Part shown: one piece after another, positions 49,845 through 64,000 of the stretch
How the letters are laid out: the number at the start of each line of letters is the position of its first letter
How positions within the stretch are numbered: the stretch's first letter is position 1
Source: Pseudidiomarina gelatinasegens
Lineage (GTDB): Bacteria; Pseudomonadota; Gammaproteobacteria; Enterobacterales; Alteromonadaceae
Assembly: GCF_004025325.1 (NCBI RefSeq)
Contig: NZ_RSFE01000005.1
Coordinates: 62,001 to 126,000 of the forward strand
Direction of reading: 5' to 3'
Length of the DNA: 64,000 nucleotides
Translations under genes and position numbers: made by a program
Notes under the pieces: generated by a model
The model's input: the letters and a program-made list of their open reading frames with translations, nothing else
The model's database searches: none
What the model was told of the DNA's origin: nothing

Positions 49845-51911
49845 GTGCAACATCAGACATTGTTGGTAGAAATTGGCACTGAAGAACTGCCACCCAAAGC
49901 ACTAGGCGCGTTAAGTCATGCATTCACAGAAGCCCTTAGTACGCTATTGCGCGAAAACGACTTTTCCTTTGAAGAAGTGAAGTCTTATGCAACGCCGCGT
50001 CGCCTCGCCGTTCAAGTTTCGGCGCTGGCCTCTCAGCAAGCCGATAAGATAGTTGAGAAGCGCGGCCCAGCGGTTAACGTCGCTTTTGACGACAACGGCA
50101 AAGCCACCAAAGCGGCCGAAGGTTGGGCGCGGGGTAACGGTATTACCGTCGACGAAGCCGAGCGTTTAGTTACCGATAAAGGTGAATGGCTGCTTTATAA
50201 AGCTGAGGTTAAAGGCCAAGCGCTTGGGGAAGTACTCCCTGACCTGGTTCAGTTAGCGCTTAAAAAATTACCTATTCCAAAGCCGATGCGCTGGGGTAAT
50301 GGGACCGCTCAGTTTATTCGCCCTGTAAAAACTGTCACCATGATGTATGGCAATACACTGATTCCTGGAGTCGTTCTTGATGTAGCATCAAACAACCACC
50401 TATTAGGGCATCGGTTTCATGCGCCTCAGGGTGCAACCTTATCCCATGCGGACGACTATGAAGCTGAGTTGGAAAAGGTGTGGGTGATCGCGGACTTTGC
50501 TAAGCGTCGCGAACTGATTGTTCACGGTATTTCACAGCTTGCATCGAAACTGGGTGGCCAAGTTATTGAAGACAATGACCTGGTTGATGAAGTGACGGCA
50601 CTAGTGGAATGGCCAATCGCATTATCAGCACATTTTGATGAGCAATTTCTAGCAGTACCGAAAGAGCCGCTTATTGTAACCATGAAAGACGACCAGCGGT
50701 ATTTCCCGTTAGAAGACGGGCAAGGCAATTTGCTGCCCGCATTTATATTTATTACTAATATTGAATCAAAAGACCCACAGCAGATTATATCGGGTAATGA
50801 GAAGGTTGTGCGCCCTCGCCTTGCCGATGCTCAATTCTTTTTCGAATCTGACAAAAAGATACGTTTGGCAGACCGAGTACCGGGGCTATCAAATATTCTG
50901 TTCCAGAAACAGCTAGGGTCCATCAAAGACAAGTCTGACCGGATTGCGCAGGTTGCGTCAGTAATTGCTGCTCAACTGGGCGCCGACTCGAATATTGCAG
51001 AGCGCGCCGGTTATTTGTGTAAGGCTGATTTAGCCTCACAAATGGTGCTTGAGTTTCCTGAAACTCAAGGCGTTATGGGTATGCACTATGCACGCAATGA
51101 CAATGAGCCTGAAGGCGTGCCTCAAGCAATATTTGAACACTACCTGCCTCGTTTTTCCGGTGATTCGCTTCCTGAATCAAAAGCTGGTGCTGCGGTCGCT
51201 ATAGCGGATAAGCTCGATACGCTGGTTGGTATATTCGGCATTGGCCAAGTACCTAAGGGCGACCGAGACCCATTCGCACTGCGTCGCTCGGCCATTGGCT
51301 TACTGCGCATTATGGTTGAAGGAAAGTACCCTCTTGACCTCAATGAAATCGTGGGGGAATCGGTTGCAAGCTTTGGCGATTTGCTTAGTGCGGAGAGTGT
51401 CAAAGACGACGTTGTTGATTTCTTACTAGGTCGATTCCGCGCATGGTATCAAGAACAAGGGATTGCCGTCGATGTGATTCAAGCGGTGTTAGCGCGCCGT
51501 CCAACCACGCCAACCGACTTTGACCAACGTGTTCACGCCGTAACCGCATTTCGATCATTGCCGGCCGCAGAGGCTCTTGCGGCTGCTAATAAGCGAGTTA
51601 GCAACATACTTGCCAAGGTTGATGGCGAGCTTCCTACTCAAGTTAACGCTGAACTGTTAAGCGAACCCGCTGAGCAGGAATTGGTAAGCGCCATTAAACA
51701 CGCGCAAGAGCTATCAACAACTGCACTTGCAGGTAATGATTACACTCAAGCCTTGAAAGCGTTGGCAAGCTTGCAGCAACCCGTGGATAGCTTTTTCGAA
51801 AGCGTGATGGTTAATGCAGAGGATGCTGAGGTAAGGAATAACCGCTTGGCAATGTTAAATACATTACGTCAGTTATTCTTACAAATTGCGGATATCTCGG
51901 TTTTAAATTAA
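49845..51911 (+). CDS. glyS: Glycyl-tRNA synthetase beta subunit
   Basis: 688 residues from a GTG at 49845 with AAGGAG seven bases before. Partner of GlyQ that recognises tRNA-Gly. [41 protein letters not shown] and [18 protein letters not shown] match GlyS; a C-terminal anticodon-binding region follows. A longer frame from 49758 would run into glyQ and is not used. Followed by a strong terminator. Confidence 0.97.
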   Translation: MQHQTLLVEIGTEELPPKALGALSHAFTEALSTLLRENDFSFEEVKSYATPRRLAVQVSALASQQADKIVEKRGPAVNVAFDDNGKATKAAEGWARGNGITVDEAERLVTDKGEWLLYKAEVKGQALGEVLPDLVQLALKKLPIPKPMRWGNGTAQFIRPVKTVTMMYGNTLIPGVVLDVASNNHLLGHRFHAPQGATLSHADDYEAELEKVWVIADFAKRRELIVHGISQLASKLGGQVIEDNDLVDEVTALVEWPIALSAHFDEQFLAVPKEPLIVTMKDDQRYFPLEDGQGNLLPAFIFITNIESKDPQQIISGNEKVVRPRLADAQFFFESDKKIRLADRVPGLSNILFQKQLGSIKDKSDRIAQVASVIAAQLGADSNIAERAGYLCKADLASQMVLEFPETQGVMGMHYARNDNEPEGVPQAIFEHYLPRFSGDSLPESKAGAAVAIADKLDTLVGIFGIGQVPKGDRDPFALRRSAIGLLRIMVEGKYPLDLNEIVGESVASFGDLLSAESVKDDVVDFLLGRFRAWYQEQGIAVDVIQAVLARRPTTPTDFDQRVHAVTAFRSLPAAEALAAANKRVSNILAKVDGELPTQVNAELLSEPAEQELVSAIKHAQELSTTALAGNDYTQALKALASLQQPVDSFFESVMVNAEDAEVRNNRLAMLNTLRQLFLQIADISVLN

Positions 51912-51978
51912 ACTAAGGAACATAAGATTCAGGTTACTTGATAACTGGCCTTGTTTCTTTGTTTCCAAAAATAAGAAA

Positions 51979-52003
51979 GGGAGCCAATTGGCTCCCTTTT
52001 TTA
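51979..52003. terminator. Rho-independent terminator between glyS and gyrB
   Basis: GGGAGCC-AATT-GGCTCCC followed by TTTTTT and preceded by an A-rich run. It lies between the convergent glyS and gyrB genes and should stop both. Confidence 0.93.
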
Positions 52004-52028
52004 TTACTTGGCTTTTTTGTCAACGAGA

Positions 52029-55543
<3,515 letters not shown>

Positions 55544-55564
55544 ACGCGTTGCGGATACGCCCAA

Positions 55565-56665
55565 TTAAAGGCGCATCGGCATCACAACATACAATGACGA
55601 GTCATCGTCATTATCTTCAATAAGTCCACTCGCATCAGGTCCAGCTAGAGTTATCTTCACCTTGCTGCCCTGAATCGTGTTGAGCACATCAATGAGGTAG
55701 CTTACATTAAAACCAATTTCTAGCGACTCACCTTGATATTCAACTTCTAAAACTTCTTCAGCGGTTTCTTGCTCTGGGTTATTCGCAGTCAAACACATTT
55801 CGCCCGAGCTGAGATTTAACCGAACGCCACGATACTTTTCGTTCGACAAAATGGACGCTCGAGAACAGGCTTGCTTAAGCACATCTCTTTCTGCCACGAC
55901 AATTTTATCGCCACCACTCGGCAGTACGCGACGATAGTCAGGGAACCGACCATCTACTAGCTTACTCGTAAAGCCAATGCCATTTGTTTCAATGCGAATG
56001 TGGTTGTTGCCGATTAATACTTTTACTTCGTTATCGGCATCATCTAACAAGCGAAGTAATTCCATAACGCCCTTTCTCGGCACAATGACTTGGCGTGAAG
56101 CAAGATTCGGCTGCCCAATATCACAGCTACTCATTGCCAAGCGATGTCCGTCGGTTGCAACCGTTCGCAAAATACCGGCATCCGTTTCAAACAACATGCC
56201 ATTCAGGTAATAACGCACATCCTGATTAGCCATCGAGAAATGCGTGCGCTCCATGAGGTCTTTCAACACCGCTTGGCTGGTTATCAGCTGAATATCACTG
56301 TCCCAGTCATCGATATTTGGAAAGTCTTGAGCAGGCAAAGTGGCCAAAGTGAATTTACTGCGCCCTGAGCGAATCATCGCCTTATCAGCCGAGGCACTGA
56401 ATTCAACCGTCGCGCCTTCAGGTAAGCTACGCACGATGTCTACTAGCTTTTTGGCTGGAACAGTAACTTCGCCCGCGTCACCGCCTTCAATTGCGCAGGC
56501 AGAAACAAGCTCAACCTCGAGATCGGTGCCAGTAAGACGCACCTCATCCGTAGAAGCCTGGATAAGCACGTTAGATAAAATTGGAATCGTGTGGCGGCGT
56601 TCAACGGCCCCACTGACAACTTGAAGTGGCTTTAAAAAAGCATCTCGACTGATGGAAAATTTCAT
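55565..56665 (-). CDS. dnaN: DNA polymerase III beta sliding clamp
   Basis: 366 residues, same as E. coli DnaN. Three-fold repeat of the clamp domain; MKFSISRDAFLKPLQVVSGAVERRHTIPILSNVL at the start, VRYYLNGMLFETD in the middle and the C-terminal YVVMPMRL. Forms a dimeric ring for replication. I take the ATG at 56665, the second Met of the frame. Between recF and dnaA on the minus strand. Confidence 0.98.
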   Translation of the reverse strand: MKFSISRDAFLKPLQVVSGAVERRHTIPILSNVLIQASTDEVRLTGTDLEVELVSACAIEGGDAGEVTVPAKKLVDIVRSLPEGATVEFSASADKAMIRSGRSKFTLATLPAQDFPNIDDWDSDIQLITSQAVLKDLMERTHFSMANQDVRYYLNGMLFETDAGILRTVATDGHRLAMSSCDIGQPNLASRQVIVPRKGVMELLRLLDDADNEVKVLIGNNHIRIETNGIGFTSKLVDGRFPDYRRVLPSGGDKIVVAERDVLKQACSRASILSNEKYRGVRLNLSSGEMCLTANNPEQETAEEVLEVEYQGESLEIGFNVSYLIDVLNTIQGSKVKITLAGPDASGLIEDNDDDSSLYVVMPMRL

Positions 56666-56713
56666 GCCCACATTCCCCTGTTGTTTGGTCCTTGCCCGCT
56701 TACTATTTCGTGA

Positions 56714-58129
56714 CTATGCAGAAAGCGTACGGATTAAGTTTCTGTAATCTTCTTTCAAATCATTCTGCGCATCTTTTAATTTAGCTATAGTGCGACACGC
56801 ATGTAAAACTGTTGTGTGATCACGCCCGCCAAAAGCATCACCAATCTCCGGAAGGCTATGATTTGTAAGCTCTTTTGCTAGTGCCATCGCCATTTGACGA
56901 GGACGTGCAACCGAGCGACTACGACGCTTTGAAAGCATATCTGACATCTTAATGTTGTAGTACTCTGCAACGGTTTTCTGAATATTGTCAATTGTGACCA
57001 ACTTTTCCTGCGCCGCAATCAAGTCGCGTAGGGCCTCACGCACAAAATCAATTGTTATCTGACGGCCGGTCAGATTGACGTTCGCAACAAGGCGGTTCAA
57101 CGCACCCTCTAACTCTCGCACATTTGAGCGCAATCGTTTAGCAATAAAAAACGCAACTTCATGGGGAAGCGTAATACCGCGTTCCTGCGCTTTGCGAATT
57201 AATATTGCTACGCGCGTTTCCAATTCAGGTGGTTCAATCGCTATAGTTAAGCCCCAACCAAAGCGAGAACGTAAACGGTCTTCTAATCCTTCAATTTCTT
57301 TCGGGTAAAGATCGCTCGTGAGAATAATTTGCTGGTTTCCTTCAAGCAAGGCATTGAAGGTATGGAAAAACTCTTCCTGTGTGCCTTTCTTGTTAGAGAA
57401 GAAATGAATGTCATCTATTAGGAGTGCATCGACTGAACGATAGTAGCGTTTCATTTCGTCTATAGTACCGTTCTTGAGCGCGTTAACCATGTCTTGTACG
57501 AAACGCTCTGCACGCATATAAAAAACCTTAGCGTCTTTTTTATGAGTGCGAATCGCATTACCGACTGCATGCAATAAATGCGTTTTACCTAGGCCTGTTC
57601 CGCCATAAACAAATAACGGGTTATAAACACCGCCTGGGTTTTCAGCAACCTGGTGTGCTGCTGCTAGCGCAAGCTGATTCGATTTACCTTCGACAAAATT
57701 ATCAAACGTATACTCTTCATCAATATTACACTCAAATGCGGGTGCAGGCGCGTCATTCTGATTCCACGGTGTTGCCCGTGGCTGATTTCGTTGCGCTGGT
57801 GCGGCTGGCCGTGCCTGATGGTTGGAGCCTGATGAACCTGATGATACCTGCCCACCATTTCTTTCTGGAGCCTTCTCGATACCGCCAACACGAAACGAAA
57901 CGCGCGGACTCTTCTCGCCGCGGTCATTAGCAATTTCATTCAAGTAGTCATTTATGACATTCAGATACTTGTCTTTGATCCAGTCGACCACGTAGGAATT
58001 TGGTGCATAGAGTGTCAGCAGGTTGTCGTCTAACTCGGATTGCAGCGGGCGGATCCAGGTATTAAAATTCTGCGCGGTTAATTCGCTTTGCAGTCTATCT
58101 GCGCACAATTGCCAAAGCGATTTATTCAC
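56714..58129 (-). CDS. dnaA: Chromosomal replication initiator DnaA
   Basis: 471 residues, GTG start with GGGAGAC ribosome site. Domain I ([17 protein letters not shown]), a flexible linker (90-135, rich in Q, N, P, A), AAA+ domain with Walker A GGTGLGKT (176-183) and Walker [10 protein letters not shown], and the DNA-binding domain ending with the signature [15 protein letters not shown]. Binds DnaA boxes to open the origin. First gene of dnaA-dnaN-recF-gyrB, divergent from rpmH. Confidence 0.98.
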   Translation of the reverse strand: MNKSLWQLCADRLQSELTAQNFNTWIRPLQSELDDNLLTLYAPNSYVVDWIKDKYLNVINDYLNEIANDRGEKSPRVSFRVGGIEKAPERNGGQVSSGSSGSNHQARPAAPAQRNQPRATPWNQNDAPAPAFECNIDEEYTFDNFVEGKSNQLALAAAHQVAENPGGVYNPLFVYGGTGLGKTHLLHAVGNAIRTHKKDAKVFYMRAERFVQDMVNALKNGTIDEMKRYYRSVDALLIDDIHFFSNKKGTQEEFFHTFNALLEGNQQIILTSDLYPKEIEGLEDRLRSRFGWGLTIAIEPPELETRVAILIRKAQERGITLPHEVAFFIAKRLRSNVRELEGALNRLVANVNLTGRQITIDFVREALRDLIAAQEKLVTIDNIQKTVAEYYNIKMSDMLSKRRSRSVARPRQMAMALAKELTNHSLPEIGDAFGGRDHTTVLHACRTIAKLKDAQNDLKEDYRNLIRTLSA

Positions 58130-58293
58130 ACCTGTCTCCCGAATTTATCAGTTATAGTTATTGGTTAAGAATACTAATTGTAGATCTGTAGCGATCCTTT
58201 ATTTTTAGTATCTGCTAGACTGTTTTGATTGTACTAAAAGCACCTGCTGATCGCTAGCTTTTGCGGTAAATTAACTACACTAATTAAGTATGC

Positions 58294-58302
58294 TTATCCA
58301 CA
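58294..58302 (+). promoter_or_regulatory. DnaA box
   Basis: Exact consensus TTATCCACA in the dnaA-rpmH gap, with a near-perfect inverted partner at 58328-58336. Confidence 0.75.
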
Positions 58303-58345
58303 ATTGGAATCATTCTCATCTACACTTTGTGGATAGCTTTTTGCG

Positions 58346-58374
58346 TTGACTTTGATCCTTTTAACCGTTAGAAT
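58346..58374 (+). promoter_or_regulatory. rpmH promoter
   Basis: TTGACT (58346-58351) and TAGAAT (58369-58374) with a 17-base spacer, 45 bases before the rpmH ATG. It overlaps no DnaA box but lies 10 bases from the reverse one. Confidence 0.75.
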
Positions 58375-58397
58375 TCGCGCTCTAAATTTTTAGGTAA

Positions 58398-58553
<156 letters not shown>

Positions 58554-58555
58554 TA

Positions 58556-58948
58556 TTGAAGCAGAGCTACTGTTACGGGCGGGAGTTACGTCTTTTAACT
58601 CCCGCGCACTTTCAAAAAGTCTTCGATAATCCCCCGGTGAAAGCGGTTACGGCCGAACTCACCATGCTTGCTACCCCAAATAATCTCGGTATTCCTCGAA
58701 TTGGCGTAACGCTATCAAAAAAGCGAGCCAAACGCGCAGTTGATCGAAATCGAATAAAACGTAAGATCCGCGAGAGTTTTCGATTAAAACAGCATAAAAT
58801 ACCCGCATTCGATATTATCGTGATTGGAAAGAACGGGGTTGTTAATCTTTCTCAAGAAGAACTACAACAACGTTTGGATTACTTATGGCGAACCTTAAGC
58901 AAGCGTTGCGCGCAATACCTATCGGCATCATCCGACTCTACCAACTGA
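58556..58948 (+). CDS. rnpA: Ribonuclease P protein component
   Basis: 130 residues, TTG start directly after rpmH. Protein subunit of RNase P, which matures tRNA 5' ends. The RNR motif [17 protein letters not shown] identifies it. The C-terminus overlaps yidD by 64 bases in another frame. Slightly longer than E. coli RnpA (119). The catalytic RNA gene is not in the window. Confidence 0.94.
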   Translation: MKQSYCYGRELRLLTPAHFQKVFDNPPVKAVTAELTMLATPNNLGIPRIGVTLSKKRAKRAVDRNRIKRKIRESFRLKQHKIPAFDIIVIGKNGVVNLSQEELQQRLDYLWRTLSKRCAQYLSASSDSTN

Positions 58949-59175
58949 CTATTAGTCCGTTGATTGGGCCGCGTTGTCGATTTACGCCAACATGCTCGCA
59001 ATACGCCATCGAAGCAATCAAAAAGCATGGTATGATGCGAGGCTTCTGGCTTGCCAGTAAGCGTATTCTGAAATGCCACCCGGGACATCCAGGCGGCTTC
59101 GACCCAGTTCCAGGCTCTGAGCCCTGTGAACCGGACACAACGAACCAAAATAAAACAGAAACGAAGGACTTATGA
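58885..59175 (+). CDS. yidD: Membrane protein insertion efficiency factor YidD
   Basis: 96 residues. [28 protein letters not shown] and [20 protein letters not shown] are the YidD signature with conserved cysteines. Helps YidC-dependent insertion. Overlaps rnpA by 64 bases and yidC by 4. Confidence 0.94.
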   Translation: MANLKQALRAIPIGIIRLYQLTISPLIGPRCRFTPTCSQYAIEAIKKHGMMRGFWLASKRILKCHPGHPGGFDPVPGSEPCEPDTTNQNKTETKDL

Positions 59176-60848
59176 ATTCGCCACGTTCTATCTTGTTTAT
59201 TGCTTTCTTGGTAGTAACCTTTTTCCTCTACCAAAATTGGCTCATCGATACCGCGCCGGGCACGCAAAAAGCCGCCCCTGCACAACAGTCACAAACAACC
59301 ACCGACTCAGGTATACCTGAAGCGCGTATGGAGCCAACCGCAACCGAAAGCGCGGTTCCACAAGCCTCAAGCGGTGATGTTTCGAGTACGCCAGCTACTT
59401 CCGGCAGCCAACGTGTTCGTGTTAAAACCGACGTACTCGATGTTCTTATCGATACCAACGGTGGTGATGTCGTCAACGCACAGTTACTCCAGTTTGCACG
59501 CACCCAGAATTCAGAAGAACGCTTTGAGTTGTTGCACGCAAATCCAAACCAGCTTTACATCGCGCAATCTGGTTTAGTTGGCGCGGACGGTACCGATTCA
59601 GCGAACGGTCGCCCAATGTTCCACGTAGAACAAACGAACTACGAGATGAATGGCGGTGATACCCTTGAAGTGCCTTTGCACTACACGCTTGAAGACGGCA
59701 GCCAAGTAACTAAAACTTTTGTCTTCAAAAAGGGTTCATACGCAATCGACGTGGTCTACACCATCCGAAATGCAACGGCTTCGCACAAACAAATGCAGTT
59801 TTATGCGCAATTGAAGCAAGTGATGACCGAAGGTTCAGGCAACATGATGATGCCAACCTATAAAGGTGGCGCTTATTCATGGGACGAAGACCGCTACGAA
59901 AAATATGCTTTTGACGACATGCGTGATCAACGCTTAAACCGCGCAACCGAAGGCGGTTGGGTCGCAATGCTGGAACACTATTTCGTATCCGCATGGATTC
60001 CGCGCGGTGAAGGCAGTAAGCAATTATTTTCTCGTATACTTGGCGGTGACCAAGCGATTATGGGCATGATGTATCCGACTGCGACCGTCGCACCCGGTGC
60101 TGAAGCACAGATTCGCTCCACCCTATTTGTTGGTCCGAAAGACCAAGATGCGATGGCCGTTGTCGCTGAAGACCTTGAGCTGACCGTTGATTACGGTTTC
60201 TTGTGGTGGTTGGCGCAGCCGATATTCAAACTGCTTCAGTTAGTACAAAGCGTACTAATCAACTGGGGTCTTTCCATCATTGCAATTACCATCATCATTA
60301 AGGCGCTCTTGTACCCATTAACCAAGGCACAGTATGTGTCTATGGCGAAGATGCGTATGATTCAGCCTAAGATGACTGCTCTGCGTGAACGCTATGGTGA
60401 TGACCGTCAGAAGATGTCACAGGCAATGATGAAGATGTACAAAGAAGAAAAAGTAAACCCGCTTGGCGGCTGTTTACCTATGCTTCTGCAACTTCCTATT
60501 TTCCTTGCGCTGTATTGGGTATTGCTGGAAAGTGTTGAACTGCGCCATGCACCGCTATTCTTGTGGATCAACGACTTATCAGCAAAAGACCCATACTACA
60601 TACTGCCTGTGTTAATGGGTGCGTCTATGTTCATGATGCAGCGGTTGCAGCCAACGCCGGCAACTGACCCAATGCAGCAAAAACTGCTGCAGTACATGCC
60701 GGTAATCTTTACCGTATTCTTCCTGTGGTTCCCTGCAGGCTTGGTATTGTATTGGTTAAGCAGTAACTTGATTACCATTGGTCAAATGCAGTGGATCTAT
60801 CGTGGCCTTGAGAAAAAGGGCATGATGGAGCGCCGCAAAAAGAAGTAG
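59172..60848 (+). CDS. yidC: Membrane protein insertase YidC
   Basis: 558 residues. N-terminal transmembrane anchor ([18 protein letters not shown]), a Ser/Thr/Ala-rich linker, a large periplasmic P1 domain, then five-helix insertase core ([44 protein letters not shown]). Inserts and folds inner-membrane proteins. A parS-like site lies in its P1-coding part ([10 protein letters not shown]). Length fits E. coli YidC (548). Confidence 0.97.
   Translation: MNSPRSILFIAFLVVTFFLYQNWLIDTAPGTQKAAPAQQSQTTTDSGIPEARMEPTATESAVPQASSGDVSSTPATSGSQRVRVKTDVLDVLIDTNGGDVVNAQLLQFARTQNSEERFELLHANPNQLYIAQSGLVGADGTDSANGRPMFHVEQTNYEMNGGDTLEVPLHYTLEDGSQVTKTFVFKKGSYAIDVVYTIRNATASHKQMQFYAQLKQVMTEGSGNMMMPTYKGGAYSWDEDRYEKYAFDDMRDQRLNRATEGGWVAMLEHYFVSAWIPRGEGSKQLFSRILGGDQAIMGMMYPTATVAPGAEAQIRSTLFVGPKDQDAMAVVAEDLELTVDYGFLWWLAQPIFKLLQLVQSVLINWGLSIIAITIIIKALLYPLTKAQYVSMAKMRMIQPKMTALRERYGDDRQKMSQAMMKMYKEEKVNPLGGCLPMLLQLPIFLALYWVLLESVELRHAPLFLWINDLSAKDPYYILPVLMGASMFMMQRLQPTPATDPMQQKLLQYMPVIFTVFFLWFPAGLVLYWLSSNLITIGQMQWIYRGLEKKGMMERRKKK
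59617..59632. promoter_or_regulatory. parS-like site (15/16) inside yidC
   Basis: TGTTCCACGTAGAACA differs from the two recF copies by one base. It encodes FHVEQ, again in frame with a protein sequence. Probably a weaker ParB site 4.5 kb from the recF copies. Confidence 0.7.
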
Positions 60849-60851
60849 ACC

Positions 60852-62225
60852 ATGGACTTTGAGCTAACGAATGACACTATTGTCGCGCAAGCCACGCCCC
60901 CAGGGCGTGGTGGCGTTGGCATAGTCCGAGTTAGCGGGCCGGCGGCAACCACTGTCGCCGAGCGTATGCTAGGCCACTGTCCAGCAGCACGAAAAGCAGA
61001 GTACCTCCCGTTTGTAGATCTTGATGGCAACCTTCTCGACGAAGGCATTGCGCTATTCTTTAAAGGTCCGAATTCATTTACTGGCGAAGACGTACTCGAA
61101 CTGCAAGGTCATGGCGGCCCTGTACTTATCGATATGATCATTAAAGCCATTCTCGATTTTCCTGAAATACGACCCGCCCGTCCGGGTGAATTTAGCGAAC
61201 GTGCCTTTTTAAACGATAAGCTTGATTTAACCCAAGCAGAGGCAATTGCTGACCTTATTGATACAACCTCAGAGCAAGCTGCAAAAGCGGCCTTACAGAG
61301 CCTGCAGGGCGGCTTCTCGCACGAGATTGACCAACTTGTCGACCAAGTGATTCATTTGCGCATGTATGTAGAAGCCGCAATTGACTTCCCTGACGAGGAA
61401 ATAGACTTTTTAAGTGACGGTAAAGTATCCGGCGATCTTGAAGCGATTCTCGACCGGCTACAACAGGTTATGGTGCAAGCCAAACAGGGCTCGTTACTTC
61501 GCGAAGGCATGAAAGTAGTCATTGCTGGACGCCCCAACGCCGGCAAATCCTCGTTGCTCAATGCGCTAGCAGGCCGCGAGTCAGCAATTGTAACGTCGAT
61601 AGCGGGTACCACACGCGATGTACTGCGCGAGCACATACAGATTGACGGTATGCCCCTGCATATCATCGATACAGCCGGACTACGTGACAGCCCTGATGAA
61701 GTAGAGCGTATTGGTATACAACGCGCTTGGGATGAGATTAGGGGCGCTGACCGCGTGTTATTTATGGTCGACGCCACAGAAACTAACGCTGTGCACCCTG
61801 CCGATATCTGGCCAGAGTTCTTTGAGCAGCTCGCTGACGACCTGCCGTTTACCGTCATTCGGAACAAAGTTGACCTCAATGAAGAGCCCGTAGCCATTGA
61901 AGACATTCACGGCATTCCAGTGCTGCACTTAAGTGCAAAAACTGGGCGTGGCGTTGAGCTACTCCGTGAGCATCTAAAACACTGCGTTGGCTATACAGCG
62001 ACCAGCGAAGGGAGCTTTATGGCGCGCCGCCGCCACCTCGACGCGCTTGAACGCGCCCAGCAACATTTGCTAACCGGTCAAGAACAGCTGGAACAAAACC
62101 TCGCTGGCGAACTGTTAGCGGAAGAGCTCAGGCTGACACAGCAACACCTGAATGAAATAACAGGTGAATTCACCTCTGACGATCTACTCGGCAAGATATT
62201 TAGCAGTTTCTGTATCGGGAAATAG
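60852..62225 (+). CDS. mnmE: tRNA modification GTPase MnmE (TrmE)
   Basis: 457 residues. With MnmG makes 5-carboxymethylaminomethyl uridine at the tRNA wobble position. N-terminal formyl-THF-binding domain ([44 protein letters not shown]), inserted G domain with GRPNAGKSS (226-234) and GTTRD, and the C-terminal FCIGK with the catalytic cysteine. Last of the rpmH run. mnmG, often next to it, is not found in the window; a symporter follows. Confidence 0.97.
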   Translation: MDFELTNDTIVAQATPPGRGGVGIVRVSGPAATTVAERMLGHCPAARKAEYLPFVDLDGNLLDEGIALFFKGPNSFTGEDVLELQGHGGPVLIDMIIKAILDFPEIRPARPGEFSERAFLNDKLDLTQAEAIADLIDTTSEQAAKAALQSLQGGFSHEIDQLVDQVIHLRMYVEAAIDFPDEEIDFLSDGKVSGDLEAILDRLQQVMVQAKQGSLLREGMKVVIAGRPNAGKSSLLNALAGRESAIVTSIAGTTRDVLREHIQIDGMPLHIIDTAGLRDSPDEVERIGIQRAWDEIRGADRVLFMVDATETNAVHPADIWPEFFEQLADDLPFTVIRNKVDLNEEPVAIEDIHGIPVLHLSAKTGRGVELLREHLKHCVGYTATSEGSFMARRRHLDALERAQQHLLTGQEQLEQNLAGELLAEELRLTQQHLNEITGEFTSDDLLGKIFSSFCIGK

Positions 62226-62254
62226 CCCACTTAAAACAACAAGAGAGAACATCC

Positions 62255-63403
62255 ATGGGTTTAATCATAAAACTAATTTTAGGTATCGTGCTCGGTACTC
62301 TTATTGGCTTGTATACGCCACATTGGGTCACGCAACTATTGCTGACTTTCAAAGAGCTATTTGGGCAATTATTATTTTTTACTATTCCGTTATTAATATT
62401 GTTTTTTATCACCAGCGGTATTGCTGGACTCCCTCAAAACTCTGGTAAGCTCCTCGGCAGAACCCTCGGTATTGCTTATTTATCAACCATCGTCGCCGGA
62501 ACGGTCGCTTATTTTGTGGCAAGCTTTATTGTCCCTATGCTAAACACTGCCGCCAAAAATCCACAAAGTGCAGAAGGTGCGTTACTAGAACCTTTCATTA
62601 CGTTAGATATGCCACCCGTTTTTGGTGTTATGACAGCGCTGGTATTAGCGTTTATTTTTGGTTTAGGTATTGCAGCAACTCGCGCTGAACAACTCAAACA
62701 ACTGTCTGATCAAGGTCGCGATATTATTGAGTTGTTGCTCAGCAAGGTTATCATTCCATTACTACCATTTTATATCGCTGGGGTTTTCGCCGAAATGGCA
62801 GCCGCCGGTACGGTGTTTGGCACCTTGAAAACCTTCGGCATTATTCTTGTGCTTGCGGTTGCTCTGCACTGGGTATACATCATTTCAATGTTCACCGTGG
62901 CAGGTGTGAAAGCGGGCATTAGCCCCATAACGCTCATCAAAAACATGTTACCGGCTTACTTTACTGCGCTAGGAACCATGTCGAGCGCCGCAACCATTCC
63001 GGTAACATTACGCAGTGTGAAAAATAATAAGGTGGATGAAGACGTTGCCAACTTCGCCGTGCCGCTTTGCGCAACCACGCACTTAGCCGGCTCTACCATT
63101 ACCATTGTTAGTTGCACGCTCGCAGTCATGTACCTGCACAGCTCGCTCGCTATACCGTCGTTTTTAACTATCCTGCCATTTATTCTGATGCTGGGTGTCG
63201 TCATGCTTGCAGCACCAGGTGTGCCTGGCGGCGCAGTCATGTCCGCGGTAGGTTTGCTCGGTTCCATGCTCGGTTTTGGCGAAACAGCCATTGCATTAAT
63301 GATTGCGCTATACATGGCACAAGACAGTTTTGGTACGGCGTGTAATGTAACCGGCGACGGCGCTATTGCTATCTTGGTTGATCAAGCCAATAAAGCGAAA
63401 TAG
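62255..63403 (+). CDS. Dicarboxylate/amino acid:cation symporter (DAACS family)
   Basis: 382 residues, integral membrane. Eight or so transmembrane helices with two re-entrant loops; the family motif is visible in DSFGTACNVTGDGAIAIL, and GTMSSAATIPVTLRSVKNN matches the serine-rich hairpin. Transports an acidic or small neutral amino acid or dicarboxylate with Na+ or H+. Shorter than GltP/SstT (about 410-440). GAGAG ribosome site upstream. Stops 1 base before the convergent last gene. Confidence 0.88.
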   Translation: MGLIIKLILGIVLGTLIGLYTPHWVTQLLLTFKELFGQLLFFTIPLLILFFITSGIAGLPQNSGKLLGRTLGIAYLSTIVAGTVAYFVASFIVPMLNTAAKNPQSAEGALLEPFITLDMPPVFGVMTALVLAFIFGLGIAATRAEQLKQLSDQGRDIIELLLSKVIIPLLPFYIAGVFAEMAAAGTVFGTLKTFGIILVLAVALHWVYIISMFTVAGVKAGISPITLIKNMLPAYFTALGTMSSAATIPVTLRSVKNNKVDEDVANFAVPLCATTHLAGSTITIVSCTLAVMYLHSSLAIPSFLTILPFILMLGVVMLAAPGVPGGAVMSAVGLLGSMLGFGETAIALMIALYMAQDSFGTACNVTGDGAIAILVDQANKAK

Positions 63404-63404
63404 G

Positions 63405-64000
63405 CTACTTCGTTGAGTTTTTGTCTGCGGCAGTTTCGGCTGCCGCAGCATCCACAAACGGAATGCGCATTAGCCCCCACAACGTGGTTGTTTGTTTCGC
63501 TTCGCGATAGTTGCTTAAACCAATATCCACACCATCAGACCCTGCTTCGGGCTTATCGGTATAGCTACCAAAAACGTGGTCCCACCAACTGACACTAAAG
63601 CCATAATTGCTGTTGGTTTCTCTTGGCACTGTACTGTGATGAATACGATGCAACTCCTGAGTTATCAATACTTTTCTAGTCCAGCGCTCAATCCCTTTCG
63701 GTAACGCAACATTGCCATGATTAAACAACGAGCAGGCATTTAGCACCACTTCAAAAATAATAATCGCCAATGCCGGTGCGCCTAAAGCGACCACAACAAC
63801 CGCTTTAATGCCCAAGCTAAGCACAATTTCTACTGGGTGGAACCGCAACCCTGTTGTGACATCAAAATCAGGGTCGGCATGATGCATGCGATGAATGCGC
63901 CACAATATCGGTACGCGGTGAAACAACCGATGTTGCCAATAAATGGCGATATCTAGTACCACCACAGCTATCACAACTGCCAGCCAAGCCGGTACTCCAA
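63405..64000 (-). CDS. Sterol desaturase/fatty acid hydroxylase family protein (5' part cut by window edge)
   Basis: The frame stays open to position 64000 without a start that is needed, so only the C-terminal ~198 residues are seen. Di-iron histidine clusters HRLFH, HRMHH and HRIHHS are present between membrane helices, the hallmark of this integral-membrane hydroxylase superfamily. Substrate unknown (lipid or sterol-like). An internal GTG at 63974 could be read as a start but homologues have further N-terminal helices. Confidence 0.85.
   Translation of the reverse strand, partial: GVPAWLAVVIAVVVLDIAIYWQHRLFHRVPILWRIHRMHHADPDFDVTTGLRFHPVEIVLSLGIKAVVVVALGAPALAIIIFEVVLNACSLFNHGNVALPKGIERWTRKVLITQELHRIHHSTVPRETNSNYGFSVSWWDHVFGSYTDKPEAGSDGVDIGLSNYREAKQTTTLWGLMRIPFVDAAAAETAADKNSTK

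Overview
The window reads as chromosomal DNA of a marine-type gammaproteobacterium. Gene content, gene order and protein style (RegB/RegA-like pair, FadBA with a PsrA-like operator, YeeN-type YebC, yihI-engB-polA neighbourhood, dnaA-dnaN-recF-gyrB facing rpmH-rnpA-yidD-yidC-mnmE) point to the Alteromonadales, most likely an Idiomarina/Pseudidiomarina relative. That placement is an inference from protein similarity remembered for these families; no 16S rRNA or tRNA gene was recognised. Nearly all genes are chromosomal housekeeping genes; there is no prophage, insertion sequence, integron or CRISPR array.

Layout. 1-5300: a minus-strand sulfur/redox operon (RegB-like kinase, RegA-like regulator, persulfide-dioxygenase-like metallo-beta-lactamase protein, edge-truncated YeiH-type transporter) faces an OprC-type outer-membrane copper receptor that has lost its whole plug domain in frame; a YebC-family protein follows. 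5300-13200: two S9 peptidase lipoproteins flank a TPR-diguanylate cyclase, then a GST-like protein and a DUF502 membrane protein. 13200-20750: an esterase, purEK, two adjacent membrane diguanylate cyclases (one with a degenerate GGAEF site), a cysteine hydrolase, a cold-shock gene with a long leader, a TPR lipoprotein and cysE. 20900-29000: a secreted amidohydrolase, DUF2489-yihI, cytochrome c4, engB, a DMT exporter and polA. 29000-35600: a tightly packed set (small protein, aroE, truncated globin, hemF, tsaC, yrdD, smg, dprA, LysM protein). 35600-43900: def-fmt-rsmB-trkA facing slt-yigZ-trkH. 43900-48850: fadBA, tusA, an acetyltransferase and tag. 48900-64000: the replication-origin neighbourhood: glyQS, then gyrB-recF-dnaN-dnaA on the minus strand and rpmH-rnpA-yidD-yidC-mnmE on the plus strand, then a DAACS symporter and an edge-truncated sterol-desaturase-family protein.

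Genes that act together: RegB/RegA with the persulfide/sulfur genes; def, fmt and glyQS in translation initiation and tRNA charging; TrkA and TrkH as K+ uptake partners; FadB and FadA as the beta-oxidation complex; DnaA, DnaN, RecF and GyrB in replication, with two perfect and one near-perfect parS (ParB-binding) sites written into recF and yidC. The most notable observations are the plug-less OprC-like receptor, the coding parS sites, the GGAEF/GGEEF cyclase pair, the GTTCGT-rich palindromic intergenic repeats, and two long intergenic regions with hairpins and terminators but no recognised gene.
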